DNA from: Mnemiopsis leidyi
Taxonomy: Eukaryota; Ctenophora; Tentaculata; Lobata; Bolinopsidae
Direction: 5' to 3'
Length of the DNA: 34,125 bases
NCBI GenBank assembly: GCA_000226015.1
Contig: JH153252.1
Span: forward strand, 12,211 to 46,335
Shown here: piece after piece, positions 20,393-31,900 of the stretch
Position numbering within the stretch: position 1 is the first letter of the stretch
How the letters are laid out: the number at the start of each line of letters is the position of its first letter
The notes under the pieces: generated by a model
What the model saw: only the letters and a program-made list of their open reading frames with translations
The model's database searches: none
What the model was told of the DNA's origin: nothing
Program-made: the position numbers and the translations under genes

Positions 20393-21649
20393 CTAAAATT
20401 CGGAATCCAAGAACTGCTGCAAGATTTTGGGTTCCACAGGGATGTAAAGAACCTCCGAGCCATCAACGTGTCTCGTTTTGATCAACATGTGATCCTTGAA
20501 CTCGGTAAGTTGAGTACGCAGGGTGGCGTCACTGTTAACCAGAAACTTCTCACGACACTTCATGTAAAAGTCTTGGAATGTGATCCCCTGAAAATCTGGA
20601 CCCGATTCTTGTTGAAACGTTGCCAAGAGTTTGAAAATGCCCCGAGCGTTTGGAGTGAGCGACCGGAGGACGTGAGTCATGGAGGACAGCGTTATTGCCC
20701 CAGTTTGCTTTACCATCAGGGAGGTTTCAATGGACGTCTCGTCCGAGTAGGAGTGGAAGGTGGTACAATCGAACCACAACCAGTTAAACATTTTGCTTTT
20801 CTGTTCGTCCCAGAGAAGCGGTGCGTTGATGTGATCAATCGTGGCGATCACGTGAACATGTTCTATGGCGGACAATTCAGCCAAAACTTGCTGACTCTTT
20901 TCGTTTCTCAGATTGGCTCCGTCTATGTTGTTGATAAGGATGAAGATCTTGTTGTACTTGCTGTTACTGATGTAGTTCAGTTGATCCTGTGTTGATCGGA
21001 AAGATGCAGAGCTTCCTAACATCTCGCTTGTTATGCTGTTTAGGATGTCTCTAACTGTTAAGTTCGGAAAATAACCGTTTATCACAATGTGATACTCATA
21101 TTTCAACATTTTCTTGGCAAACTGAATGAGAAGTTTCCGTTTGGAACCGACCCCGTAACACACCAAGTTGTACCCTTGACGCAGATAGATGTACCACTGT
21201 GTAAAGAGCTGAGTATGCTCGGCAAACAATGCTGCTTGCTCCTTGGCGTACCCCATCTTCATCTTAGACAACAACTTGGTGATCTTGTTGTGATCCATCT
21301 CCTCCAACTCCAGATCGTGTAGAGTCTTGTTGGAGGTCTTCCCGGCCCGCCTAGAGTGGAAGTAAGACTCGATATTCTCCTTGTTGGAAAGATGTGTATC
21401 CAACTCCTCGACCTTGCGCCGCTGCCCCACACTCAGCTCCACCTCGTCTGATTCGTCGCTGGAGCTGGAGCTGGTGGAGTGGGATGAGGCGCTGTCCGAG
21501 GACTCGTCCGAGTCGAACTGCTGGAGCGGCATCGTGTGGGCATATTTGGTTTGTTTCAGTTTGCGGAGCAGGTAGGGAGTTGAAATGTCACGTTTAAGCT
21601 TTTCCGGGCTGGGAGATTTGATGGGACTTGAGGATGAGACATCTGCCAT
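20393..21649 (-). CDS. ORC2: ORC2, origin recognition complex subunit 2
   Basis: One uninterrupted frame of 418 residues from the ATG at 21649. The N-terminal ~130 residues are Ser/Asp-rich and disordered, including a run of acidic and serine residues, as in ORC2 N-tails. The conserved region follows: LRQGYNLVCYGVGSKRKLL (degenerate Walker-like loop of the AAA+-like fold), VINGYFPNLTVRDILNSIT, NEKSQQVLAELSAIEHVH, ATIDHINAPLLWD and NWLWFDCTTF. The C-terminal winged helix has SSMTHVLRSLTPNARGIFKLL, FLVNSDATLRTQLTEFKDH and YIPVEP. ORC2 is a core subunit of the hexamer that marks replication origins and loads MCM. It is shorter than human ORC2 (577) because of a shorter N-tail. An acceptor-like CCAG precedes codons in frame with the ATG (21665), so an extra 5' exon is possible, although an in-frame TAA lies just upstream. 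Confidence 0.97.
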   Translation of the reverse strand: MADVSSSSPIKSPSPEKLKRDISTPYLLRKLKQTKYAHTMPLQQFDSDESSDSASSHSTSSSSSDESDEVELSVGQRRKVEELDTHLSNKENIESYFHSRRAGKTSNKTLHDLELEEMDHNKITKLLSKMKMGYAKEQAALFAEHTQLFTQWYIYLRQGYNLVCYGVGSKRKLLIQFAKKMLKYEYHIVINGYFPNLTVRDILNSITSEMLGSSASFRSTQDQLNYISNSKYNKIFILINNIDGANLRNEKSQQVLAELSAIEHVHVIATIDHINAPLLWDEQKSKMFNWLWFDCTTFHSYSDETSIETSLMVKQTGAITLSSMTHVLRSLTPNARGIFKLLATFQQESGPDFQGITFQDFYMKCREKFLVNSDATLRTQLTEFKDHMLIKTRHVDGSEVLYIPVEPKILQQFLDSEF

Positions 21650-22009
21650 CTGGATGAGCCTTAACACCTGGCGATTTGGAGGTTATATTAATACTCTAAA
21701 TTAGCATTTTGGTGAGGGGTGTATAAATTTTACTCTGTAAATATCACTTTATTATGATATAACTCTGGAGCTTTGAATTAAAGACAGTGTAAAAAATTTA
21801 CGTCGCTAGTACAATTCGACATCATATAGGTTTGGCGAAGTCAATGTGATGGATAAAATGCATTTTGTCCATTGTACATTTGCAATTTGTTTCGCTGTAT
21901 GGTGTATATACTTTGACTTCAAATTTCTAGGAACTGTGCCAAAGCCTAGGTATGCTCTATAGGTTAATTTCGGCAACTGGTAATAGAATACCTTACAAGA
22001 CATTTTTAT

Positions 22010-22110
22010 AACGTACGAAATGCGACGGTTTTCCCGAAATTTCGCCATATTTTCGGACCGCCAAAATTTCGGCCGTCGTAATAGAATCCGTCGCATTATT
22101 TTTAGCTTAT
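22010..22110. repeat. Dispersed repeat, copy 1 (internal dyad symmetry)
   Basis: Shares an exact 34-bp core (22039-22072) with the copy at 22504-22537. Around the core are opposed AATGCGACGG / CCGTCGCATT and CGAAATTT / AAATTTCG motifs, giving partial foldback symmetry. A block CTTACAAGACATTTTT lies to its left. Looks like a small non-coding mobile repeat. Confidence 0.65.
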
Positions 22111-22469
22111 TCCAATAATTGTGGCTTCATCGATTCATCTTGTTCTTGAAAGTTAGTAATATGAAGGTGGGACAAAGAAACAAAATATTCCATGATGAAT
22201 TGAATGTCGTTTGACGTTTACAATAGATTACAGTTATGTGCTAACATAAACGTCTTATAAGGGACTGAGTCAAGATAAAAAATACCAAACTCAATAAGTC
22301 ATGTGATGCAGATATACTGTCATTGATCAGTAGAGTAAAATTTAGATTTTAGATTGAGATACTAAAATCAGCACTAATCAGTAATCATGTTATTACTCAA
22401 GTCAAAGGTTACTAAAATTTTTAATTTCCTTTGTGTCAGAAAACAAAATGACGAAAAATACCCTTACTT

Positions 22470-22590
22470 TCTGTGACGTCCGAAATGTGACGGTTTTTGT
22501 TCAATTTCGCCATATTTTCGGACCGCCAAAATTTCGGTCGTCGCAAATTGGTCCGCCGCAAAAATGTCTTGTAAGGTAGTGAGCTACCAA
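22470..22590. repeat. Dispersed repeat, copy 2 (internal dyad symmetry)
   Basis: Same orientation of the 34-bp core (22504-22537) as copy 1, but here the AAAAATGTCTTGTAAGGTA block lies to the right and is the reverse complement of the block left of copy 1. The end block thus occurs on opposite sides in the two copies, as expected if it is a terminal inverted repeat of which each copy retained one end. Confidence 0.65.
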
Positions 22591-22946
22591 ATAATAAGTC
22601 AGACAATTCAAGTATCATAACATTCGCACAATTATTTAACGGAAAAAGTTTGTACCATATTTAAAATCATTTCATGAGGGCCAATCCTTAGAAATCTTTT
22701 AAATATCAAAGCTCTGTACATAGAAAATGAAAACAACGCACAATAATCAAAATTGATAATAAAAATTAGCAGCTATTTAGTGTTTCACCATGATGATATT
22801 ATGCAAGATCGAAGAATATTAACAATTTTGGAAACAAAACCTACATCCATAAGCATTTAACCAATAATGGTACATTAATAGCAATACAAATCACGAAATC
22901 AAAGATGAGCAAATCTACTTATATAAAAAGAGGACACGCCAGCTCT

Positions 22947-25900
22947 TCAGAAGAGGTCCAGCTCCCCTTTGTTGTCGACCTCGTTGTAGTTGACCCAATC
23001 CCTGGCGATGGGGGCGGACAACATCTCATCTGAGATGGCGAAACTCTCGACCAGGTTGAGAGCTTGGGGTGTGAGGTCTCTACACAGTCGGTTAAACTCG
23101 GCTGTTACCTGGAAGTGGAGTTGTACAACTTTGTAAATATGGTTTTATTTGTAATGGATGATTTAAGTGTAGCAGTGCTAACAGGGGCCACGGCAGTCAA
23201 AAAATTAAAAGAAAACAACCAAAAGCATTGGGTCTAACAACTAATGAAACTCATAATACATGCCCTATTTCACAGCAAAACAATATATCGCATCTGTTAA
23301 CTCCAGCAGAACAAACTAAGACTATAGTTATTGTTCCTGGTGAAGGAAAGTAAACCTGTTTGGAATGTTCAGGAGAGATGATGTCATGAGTGAGGAACCA
23401 GGCTGCGTTATCTTTAATGTAGGACAACAAGTGTAGGTCTAGTAGGTCTTGTAATACTTCCTTTGCCGAATCCTGGGTTGTGTTTGAGTTTAACTGCCAA
23501 AAATGGAAAATTAACGACCGAACGACGCGATGTAACACGTTGAATACAGACTGCAGGAATAAGGAAGCAAAATACAGGTACTATTACTGGGGTAAATTAA
23601 ACTCACATTGACAACTACTGATTGGATAACTGTGACTATCATTGACAACTATGTTGTCAAGTTGCTGAGAGATGTACCTAGTTTTCCGAAATGAGAAACA
23701 ACTATGTTTGTTACTAACCTGAACATTATTGACCACTCTCTTAAACTCGTCCGCAACGAGGCGCTCTCCGTACGTTTTGCCGGCACTCTATAAATGAAAA
23801 GATGTTTAATTAATGTTATATAACTGCAACTATATACCAACGAGACACTATTCAAGAGACCACGATAGATTATTTTAGTAACATTTTAACCTGCAAAACA
23901 GGAAATGTAAGGAAAACCTGGATACTCTCGTTTTCCTGCAACATCCAGGTATCGAAGAGTCCCTCTCTTCCGGCAGCTTTTAGAGCTTTACCCAGCCCCA
24001 TGAACAGACTGTTTTCTCTTATCTTGATCAGATTTATCAGTTGGTCGGTTGATGTGATGTTTTCTGCTACAGGGACTGTTGTCTGGGGCTTGAACATTGC
24101 AAGTCGTTCCTTGGCAACCTGGGACAGATTTACTGAAACATCGAACCTAATCAAATGTATGCGATGTATTGTTGCACTTTCTCTACTAACAAAAATGTCA
24201 AAATGGTCCCAAATTAAAACACCCTTGAACTTACCTTCTGAATGAGGACACTGTTATCTCCCTCTGCTGTCATGGCGGCGTGAGCAAGTCCGATGAAAGT
24301 GCCGAACCGATTACAAGACAAGTAACCCTGCCCGCCACACCGCTCCCTACACACCGAGACGAGGTTCTCCAAGTGCCAGCTGCAGATAGGTTTCAGCGCG
24401 CAGCACATCGCCACCACCTCCAGGTGATCCTCGGGAATCTGCTCCGCCCACTTCCGTTTCACGCAGTCCAGTCCGATATTGAGCGCGAAGGTGCGCGCTA
24501 GTAGCGGTAGTAGAGCATGTTGTTGTAGCTGATAGGATAGGATAGCTGTGTCGCTTTTTCCTTTTTTGCCTGAAATATAACAATACCAAGTTTAAAAGGT
24601 AGTACATATTCGATAATGAAAACTATTGAGGTTTTTTATACAAATGGGTTGGTGGTGTAGTGCCATCTACTCCGACTTTCTATGCAGGAGATCCGGGGTT
24701 CGATTCCCAGGTCCACCAACCCTAGAAAAATGCGCTAAAGGCAATTGCCTGTGCAATCTTCTTTGATCGACTCGTCCGGGAAACCGTAGTTGAGAGTTTA
24801 ATGAGGAGGGTCTCCGTTAAAAAATCTAGAATCTTCCAGGAGCCCCTTCAGTTTAACTGTAAAAGCATAGGTACAGGTGTAACAATAATTGAATATTGAT
24901 AATTGCCCAGACCCTGCCCGAACCCTGACTCGGCCGTTTATCTTTTTGCCGATAATTCGTATTATTCATGATAACCATGAGTGAATATGGGGAACTGGAG
25001 CGGAGAACTCTATGAACAACATCTTATCATTAAGTCATTACAGATAGCTGATTTATCTGTAAAGACATAAGTTCTCCATGAGAATTGTTAATCGCCTTAG
25101 TTTTTAAGTGTTCGATCTACCGTGTATGAAACAGCTCTTGTTGTGTACCGCTTTATTTGTTTTACGGTATGCACTTACAGCGTAACCATTTTAGAAAACA
25201 TATGTGATGATTGTTGGAGAATTTTTCAGAAAATTCGCGGAATCTATATTTAGAAAACGTTTAATGAACCCTAATTACTAATATATATGAACATTTATAA
25301 TAACGTAATCGGATAAAGACAACGGCCCTAATCGATATATTTTACTAAAAATCATGCAAAATTGGCCTAAGCCAAGGTACTTAAATTGTTGTCGATAATA
25401 TATAACTTACGGACCAGCTTGCGCTTAGAAAATAAAAAACGGTAAAACGATGTAATCTAGTCTTTGGGTACCAGATCAATCGATCAATCATTTGCCGCAA
25501 ATCATAATGAGTTAGTTAACCGCATAATTTCCAGTAAAAAAATCTGTCTTAGTCGGCAAATTGCATGCAGGTGGCTTTAACACTTATACAATCTAAAAAT
25601 TCGGAGGCTAAGTCGATAATGTAGAAGAAACTGTTTAACTGATTTGTGTCCATGACTGTGATCCTCTTTGCATTTTGAAAACGAAAAGGAGATGACAAAT
25701 ATTCACAAGAACGGGGAGGCATAGTGACAACCACTTACTCAAAAATATTGGTTTTTCTGAACGATTTTGGGGCTAGCACTTGGCACTTAAGATTAAGTAC
25801 ATTTTGTGGTGTACAGCTGTAATCTTTAATACTTTCAACACTTCTATTATACAAATAATTTGAGGCTCTAATGATGTAATTAAACGAAGATTTCAAGCCT

Positions 25901-28900
25901 TAATTATCTGTGCGTTTCTCTTCTGACCACCAACATCAGCTGTAATTAAACGATTGATGATCATAAGTTATGCTAAGTTATCAAAAGCCATATTAACATG
26001 TTAATTAAGCCATATTAATCAGGAGCTTCACACAGTGGTAGTGCTATTACCTTGTAGCGTCAGAGCAAGTGCCCCTATAATGCTCATTATCATTTTACTT
26101 TCTATACCCAGTAGTTTGATATATAGTAGTGCTCAATCATGTTCCATGTGGTCCATATAATATTTCTTAATTTGATCAGGAATATTTCGCGGCCAAGTTT
26201 TGTTTTAGCTCAGTTTTTCTGGGTTACTGTTATAGAACTTATTGTTTAAGTTAACTATAATACCTAATATGATTTTATATTCCTTCAAATCTTTCAATTG
26301 TTTCTTCCTTTCATTTAAATCAATTTCAGTAGCCCAGATGGGAACTGATCTCAGGTCAGTGATACAGAAGGTATTCCCCATCTGCAGTGGAGTAATTGCT
26401 GCAGCTGGATTCGTCACCAACCTACTTTCTTTGACTTACTTCGCAAGAAAGCCAAAAAGAACAAAGACTACTGTAACTTTCTTGTTCCTGAACACATTTG
26501 ATATCCTTGTATGTCTGTTTGGGACTATTCTTATCTTCTCTACGAGTTGCAAAGAACAACAAAACATTGTCTTCTTGTGCGATTTTAAAAATGCCTTTTT
26601 CCAAAGTGTGCTATCACTCGAAAACTTGTGTGTGGAGACCACAGCTTTTGCAACCTGTCTACTTAGCGTGACGAGGACTATTTCTCTTTGCTTCCCTTTT
26701 CATCAGATCAATAAAAGTGTGTTTGGAACCTCGGTAGCAGTCTTTCTGATCCAGGAACTCGTGAGGTTCCTCTATTTTCACTTAAACAATTCCCGATTTT
26801 ACTCTTACGTGGTGAACAGATATTTCATAGTTTCTCTGATTGCCTCAGCAATCCTTTGCAGCATCGTTTCTTCATGTTTGTCATGTTGGAAGCTGCTTAG
26901 CAACACGAAAAAGCCCATGAGTCGTTCGTTGAATGACGATGTCCGAGCACGAGTACCGGACAGAAATCAAAAAGCTACGATTACTATATTAATCGTGTCC
27001 ATACTTTTCTGCTTTTTGAATACTATCTTTTGCATAAACATTCATATAAGACTAGCAAATCCTGTTGAAACCTCTAAATCATCGGAAACTGTTATCTTAC
27101 TTCATGAATTTTCGATATGGCTGGCTGTTCCTTTAAACTCGGCCCTTAACCCAGCTATCTATTTTGCTCGAAAAAAGGATATGAGAGTTTTCATAAAGAA
27201 GATTTTTTGTTTGAGGCAATTCTAACACCGAACAAGTGTTTAGGAAACAAAATTTTTGATTTTCAGGATTATAGCATGATCTTATTCAGACCTTGTTGGT
27301 GCGGATTTATTTTAATATACCATACAAGATAACTAATTCACGTTTCTCAATGGGTTAATAAATAAGATGTTTTAAACTGTAAACTGAGAATGACAACATG
27401 ATTACAAGAAATAAAGATGTCCGGTTATACTTAAGATAGTACAGTGTGGCACTGATTGAGTATTGAGTCGGCTGCGAGACTTGCTAGGTATCAAACGCTA
27501 CCTAAAGATCTTAAATCACAACAGTGCACGGTGCACCGTGACTCAACTTTCAACAAACTACTTTAAGACAGTATAAGTAAGGATATCTTAAACCAAATTT
27601 AGACATTGTGCAGTGATGTTTTAATTAATCTTCTCTGAGATAAGGTCGTTTTGATGACACAAATAAAAAATCTATACTATTTAGTCACTAAATTAAGTTG
27701 AATGTTATTTAGCGTTATTTCAATAGCAGCAATGTTTATTTCAATTATGGTACTATTATGTGCAAAAGGAATTATCTTAGTTATACTCTAAAGTTATACT
27801 TTAGTTGACAAGTCTTTGAAGAAAATAATGGTATTATTTAACTAGTACACATTTAAAGTTACGTCGTGTTTGACAACTTACCAACTGTGAGTCGAGTAGC
27901 AGAATACTTTATAGCAATAGCCAGACTAGCTTTAGCACCTCCAATACACATACTAGCGATACATATCCGTCCGGCAAGCAACTGATCAGCAACTGCTAGA
28001 AATCTGGAAGCAATAATTTTGTTTACCTATTCAAAAAACATATTATTATTACATTACTAGGTAAGACAAAATGCCAAGATGTAGACAAAATTAGAGAAAA
28101 TCAAAATGCAAGGAAGTGTTACCGAGCTCGGGTAGATTTGATGTCTGAAGTCAGCTCCCCATCTTCACTTAGTTGACTGTATTTGTCCAGCAGATTGTCA
28201 ATGGGAACTAAAATTGACAATTTCGTTACAAAACAAAACACGATATAAGGTTGCAGAATGCAGTTCTAGCAAATACTATCACTAAAGATTATCTAACCTA
28301 TTAAGGTATGATAGGTAGGTACATATCTCATAATCAGGTTTTAAATTTAGGAACATGGGCGTGTTTCTTTTATTGTATGATGTCGGGGGGTTGTCGGACA
28401 GTTAACACCATATAAGGAATCACCTCTAACGTTGTCAAATGTGAGTTTAGCGTTGTCTACCCCATTCAGCCCCATCTTGTAGCCCATTTCTTCTACCAGA
28501 ACATCGGGCAGAACATTGAGCTGTTTGTCACGAATAGGAACTAGCACAGCGTGAATACCTGTGAGAGAGTGAGGAGGTGATTACGAAAAAGCTGATTCCA
28601 TCTCATTATTTTCATTCAATCCATGATAATTACTGAAAACTGTTTTACGTAGTTATTTAAGTTTAAAGTTTCGGAATTGGTATTATTTTACTACGACTTA
28701 TTGTTTTTAAATAGTTTTAAAACTGTTCCATATACTCGAAAGAGGGCGTTCTTCGAAATTTTCGTTATAAATAGGACTACAATGTACGTAAGCATCTTTT
28801 CTGTAACAAATTAGACACTGTTTTGTTGTCTAATTTTTAACAGAAAAGATGCTTACGTACATTATAGTCCTATCTAAAACGAAAATGTTCCATATATTTT

Positions 28901-31900
28901 TAAAATCGAAAATCAGAATACAATTAAAATTAAGTCAAAATTACTTTAGTCCCGACTCCCGGTCCCGGTTACATTTCCGACCGACAACGCTATGGTATTT
29001 TTGGCATTTCACGTGAGACTTAAATAAAGGTAAGGTTATTGCAATTGCCGAAATGACAGTCGCGTAATGGCGTAATGGTAATGGTCGGCTCCACTGTCTA
29101 CCAATAAACATGGTGGCATGACGAGGCGAGCATTTTACATTAACGCTCTAGTAGTCCAGCATTAATCGATATGCTCTCGTTCGTGTGCGGTAAGCTCCGA
29201 CTTGAACTCTGAAATTCTCAGCACTTACGAGAAAAGCTACCTAATCTTTACCACATTTTTCATTGGTCGCAGGCACGACATGACAGAATATCTCAATTAA
29301 AAAGTAACGGCAATGATTAGAGTAATGTGCTGCTTACAAGGCCATAAAAGCCGGGTTAAAACCTGACATTTTTTTGATATTTTATTCTTGTCACTTTTGG
29401 CTTAGAGCTTTATAGTTTCGTGCAAAATAATTTTGCGTTTTTTGCAATGTTTCCTTATTTTTTCAATGCGGACGATCTTATTGATCACAAGATGAAAGGA
29501 ATTATAAAAATAAATGTTAACCTTATGGTAACAGATGGCACCTTGAGAAAATTAACAGAAGTGAACCCGTTCCCACAAAAGTGGTAATGCCGGTGCCAAA
29601 ACACGACGCAAATCAATCATCTTGTTTCTTTTGAGGCAGTCTAGGCATCATAATTAAGTGACGATAGCAGAATTCGTTTCGATTTGACAAGCTATTTGAT
29701 ATTTAGGTGATTCTCAGATAGTAAACATAATCAATTTATTTTCTTTTGCTTGAGCTTTCAGCCTAACATCTGATAAAATAACACCTCAGTTTCAAAATGA
29801 GCAGCTTCAGAGCCGTCCTCCCGAACTCGACCATTACCTTCACAGGGGGAGTACAGTTCTTCCTCTTCTACTACCAGCTTTCCATGATAACCACAGCAAT
29901 TATCGGCAACTCCATCGTTGTTTACACCACCACCATGTTCAACGCAATCCACCTTGACTCTTCTTCCGTTCTCCTCATCCAGAACTTAGCCGTTACAGAC
30001 ATATTCCTGATCGTGATTGCTTATGTGCCCAAACTGGCGACACTTCACTCTGGCAGCTGGACACTCGGACCCGTGATATGTTATCTAACTGCGTTCTGTC
30101 AGTTTGTTCCAGGGGTCGTGGAGATCATCACCCTGACCTGCATTTCGACTTACAGGTGGTATCTGGTGAGGTTCCCCTTCAGGAGACCGCCTAAGGCGTT
30201 CACCACCAAGATTCTTATCTTGCTGATGTGGATGGTTGCTACCTCTTTTCTTATTGTCTTTGTGACAGACAACAGGAGCCTGGCTATATTTGATGTGAGG
30301 ACTCTGGCGTGCACGACAAATGTTGGTCTCCATCAACGATACCTGGTCCTTCCGGCTCTCTTCTTCTTTGGCATTCTCCCTGTCACCCTCACCATCATAC
30401 TTAACCTCTTGACTCTGGGACGAGCTCTCAGGGTGACGTCTCGCACCGGAACTTATAACAAACAAGCTCTGATAACAGTTAACGCTATATGCTTCATATT
30501 TGTATTGACTTGGGTGCCTTACCTTATCAGGGCAGTCATGGCTGCTTTGTCACAGACGCTACCACTCTGGTTTTACACCATGCAGTACAACCTAAACATC
30601 ATCAGTCTGACTTTAAATCCCATTGTTTATTCGATCACAAACAGAAAATTCAGGAGGTTTCTCTCTCGCAGATTAACTGACACTAGGATCAATTTTGCTA
30701 GCTCCATGCCAATGATCAGAAGATCGACGAGAAGTAACAGTAATAATGTGACTCAAAGATGTTTAAGGGTAACCAAACTTTAAAAATTTAGTTAAAGCAC
30801 CATCACAGAATGTCAGAAAGTTTGTGCCTCATAGAAAGTTGTAAGATACAAGATGTAATGTCTGCAGCTGGTCAAGAATTTCTATGATTTGTATGATAAT
30901 GTTTTACTTAATGTTTTAGGTTAATCTGTTTAATTCTTCAGATTATTTTAGCTATGCAATCTGTTCAATATTTTAGTTTAGTTCAACGTTTATAAGAACG
31001 AAATCGCGGTTAAAGTGTTGAGGTACATTTTTTGAAGTGGTTACCTAGGAGTTATACTAGTGTGTAACATTAGATGTTTTAATACACCGTACACAGCTAA
31101 TAGTTCGTCATTGTCATCACTGTTGCGTTACCTAGAAGTGTATAGATTGCGTTGTTTGCATGTAACATGCTGTTCAGCGAAAATTCTCAGTGGCTTTTGA
31201 GCAGATTTTTTACAGATTTTATAAAGGTTTGTTTCTTGTTTAAGTATGAAAATATATTCTCAAAACTGCTGGCACAAGATAGTATTCTGTCAGAAGGTGG
31301 CTGCAATTCAGTAATTCGTAATAAATATGAAAGTACCTGGATTTATAAAGTCATAATGCCTCTTGTCGACTAATTGCTTTATCAAGTTTTCAACCATGAA
31401 TAAGATTGCAATTGTTTTATAGTAACCCAAATAAACCAATAAAAATGTGATGATAACCTTGAAAATAATTTAGGCGATGAAAATTATCAGTCCAAGAAAT
31501 GTCTTGCTGGCGATTCTAATAATTCTTACATTGTACTTACTGGCAAATTTAGCGACGATTTCTAACGACACTTTTAAATATCGAATTCTGGGGTTTCAAT
31601 CGAACTTTATCGCCATTTCAAATAATAGTCACGATCCAGTGACAAAGTACAAAGATGAAACTGGAGGAGATCTTCCTCGGGTTTTAAATGAAAACGTCAG
31701 AGGAGAAACACAAGAATATAAAAGCTTTTTAAGATCAATTTGTGAAGGCGAAAATACGACGATAAAAGATCATTATTTCATGGTGATATTCATTCCCTCG
31801 CTTCCAGAGTTATCTATGCACCGACATTATCTGCGAACAAAATGGCTAAACATTTCGTGGTGGAGTAGAGATGAGTTTGATGGCCTTGGCAGAGGATGCT

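Larger units (their letters stand above)
21650..22946. other. Intergenic region ORC2/acyl-CoA oxidase
   Basis: No gene supported. Contains two copies of a dispersed repeat (listed separately). It should hold the ORC2 promoter and the oxidase 3' UTR. Confidence 0.5.

Noticed and set aside
20387..20995. 202-codon + strand frame
   Set aside because: It is the antisense shadow of ORC2, whose conserved motifs are on the minus strand.
24647..24721. Functional tRNA gene
   Set aside because: D loop lacks GG and no regular anticodon stem-loop can be drawn.
27527..27540. Perfect 14-bp palindrome CACGGTGCACCGTG
   Set aside because: Isolated, no associated gene or repeat; too short to claim a regulatory site.
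31152..31373. 73-codon + strand frame between nested genes
   Set aside because: No signal, domain or splice context; AT-rich chance frame.
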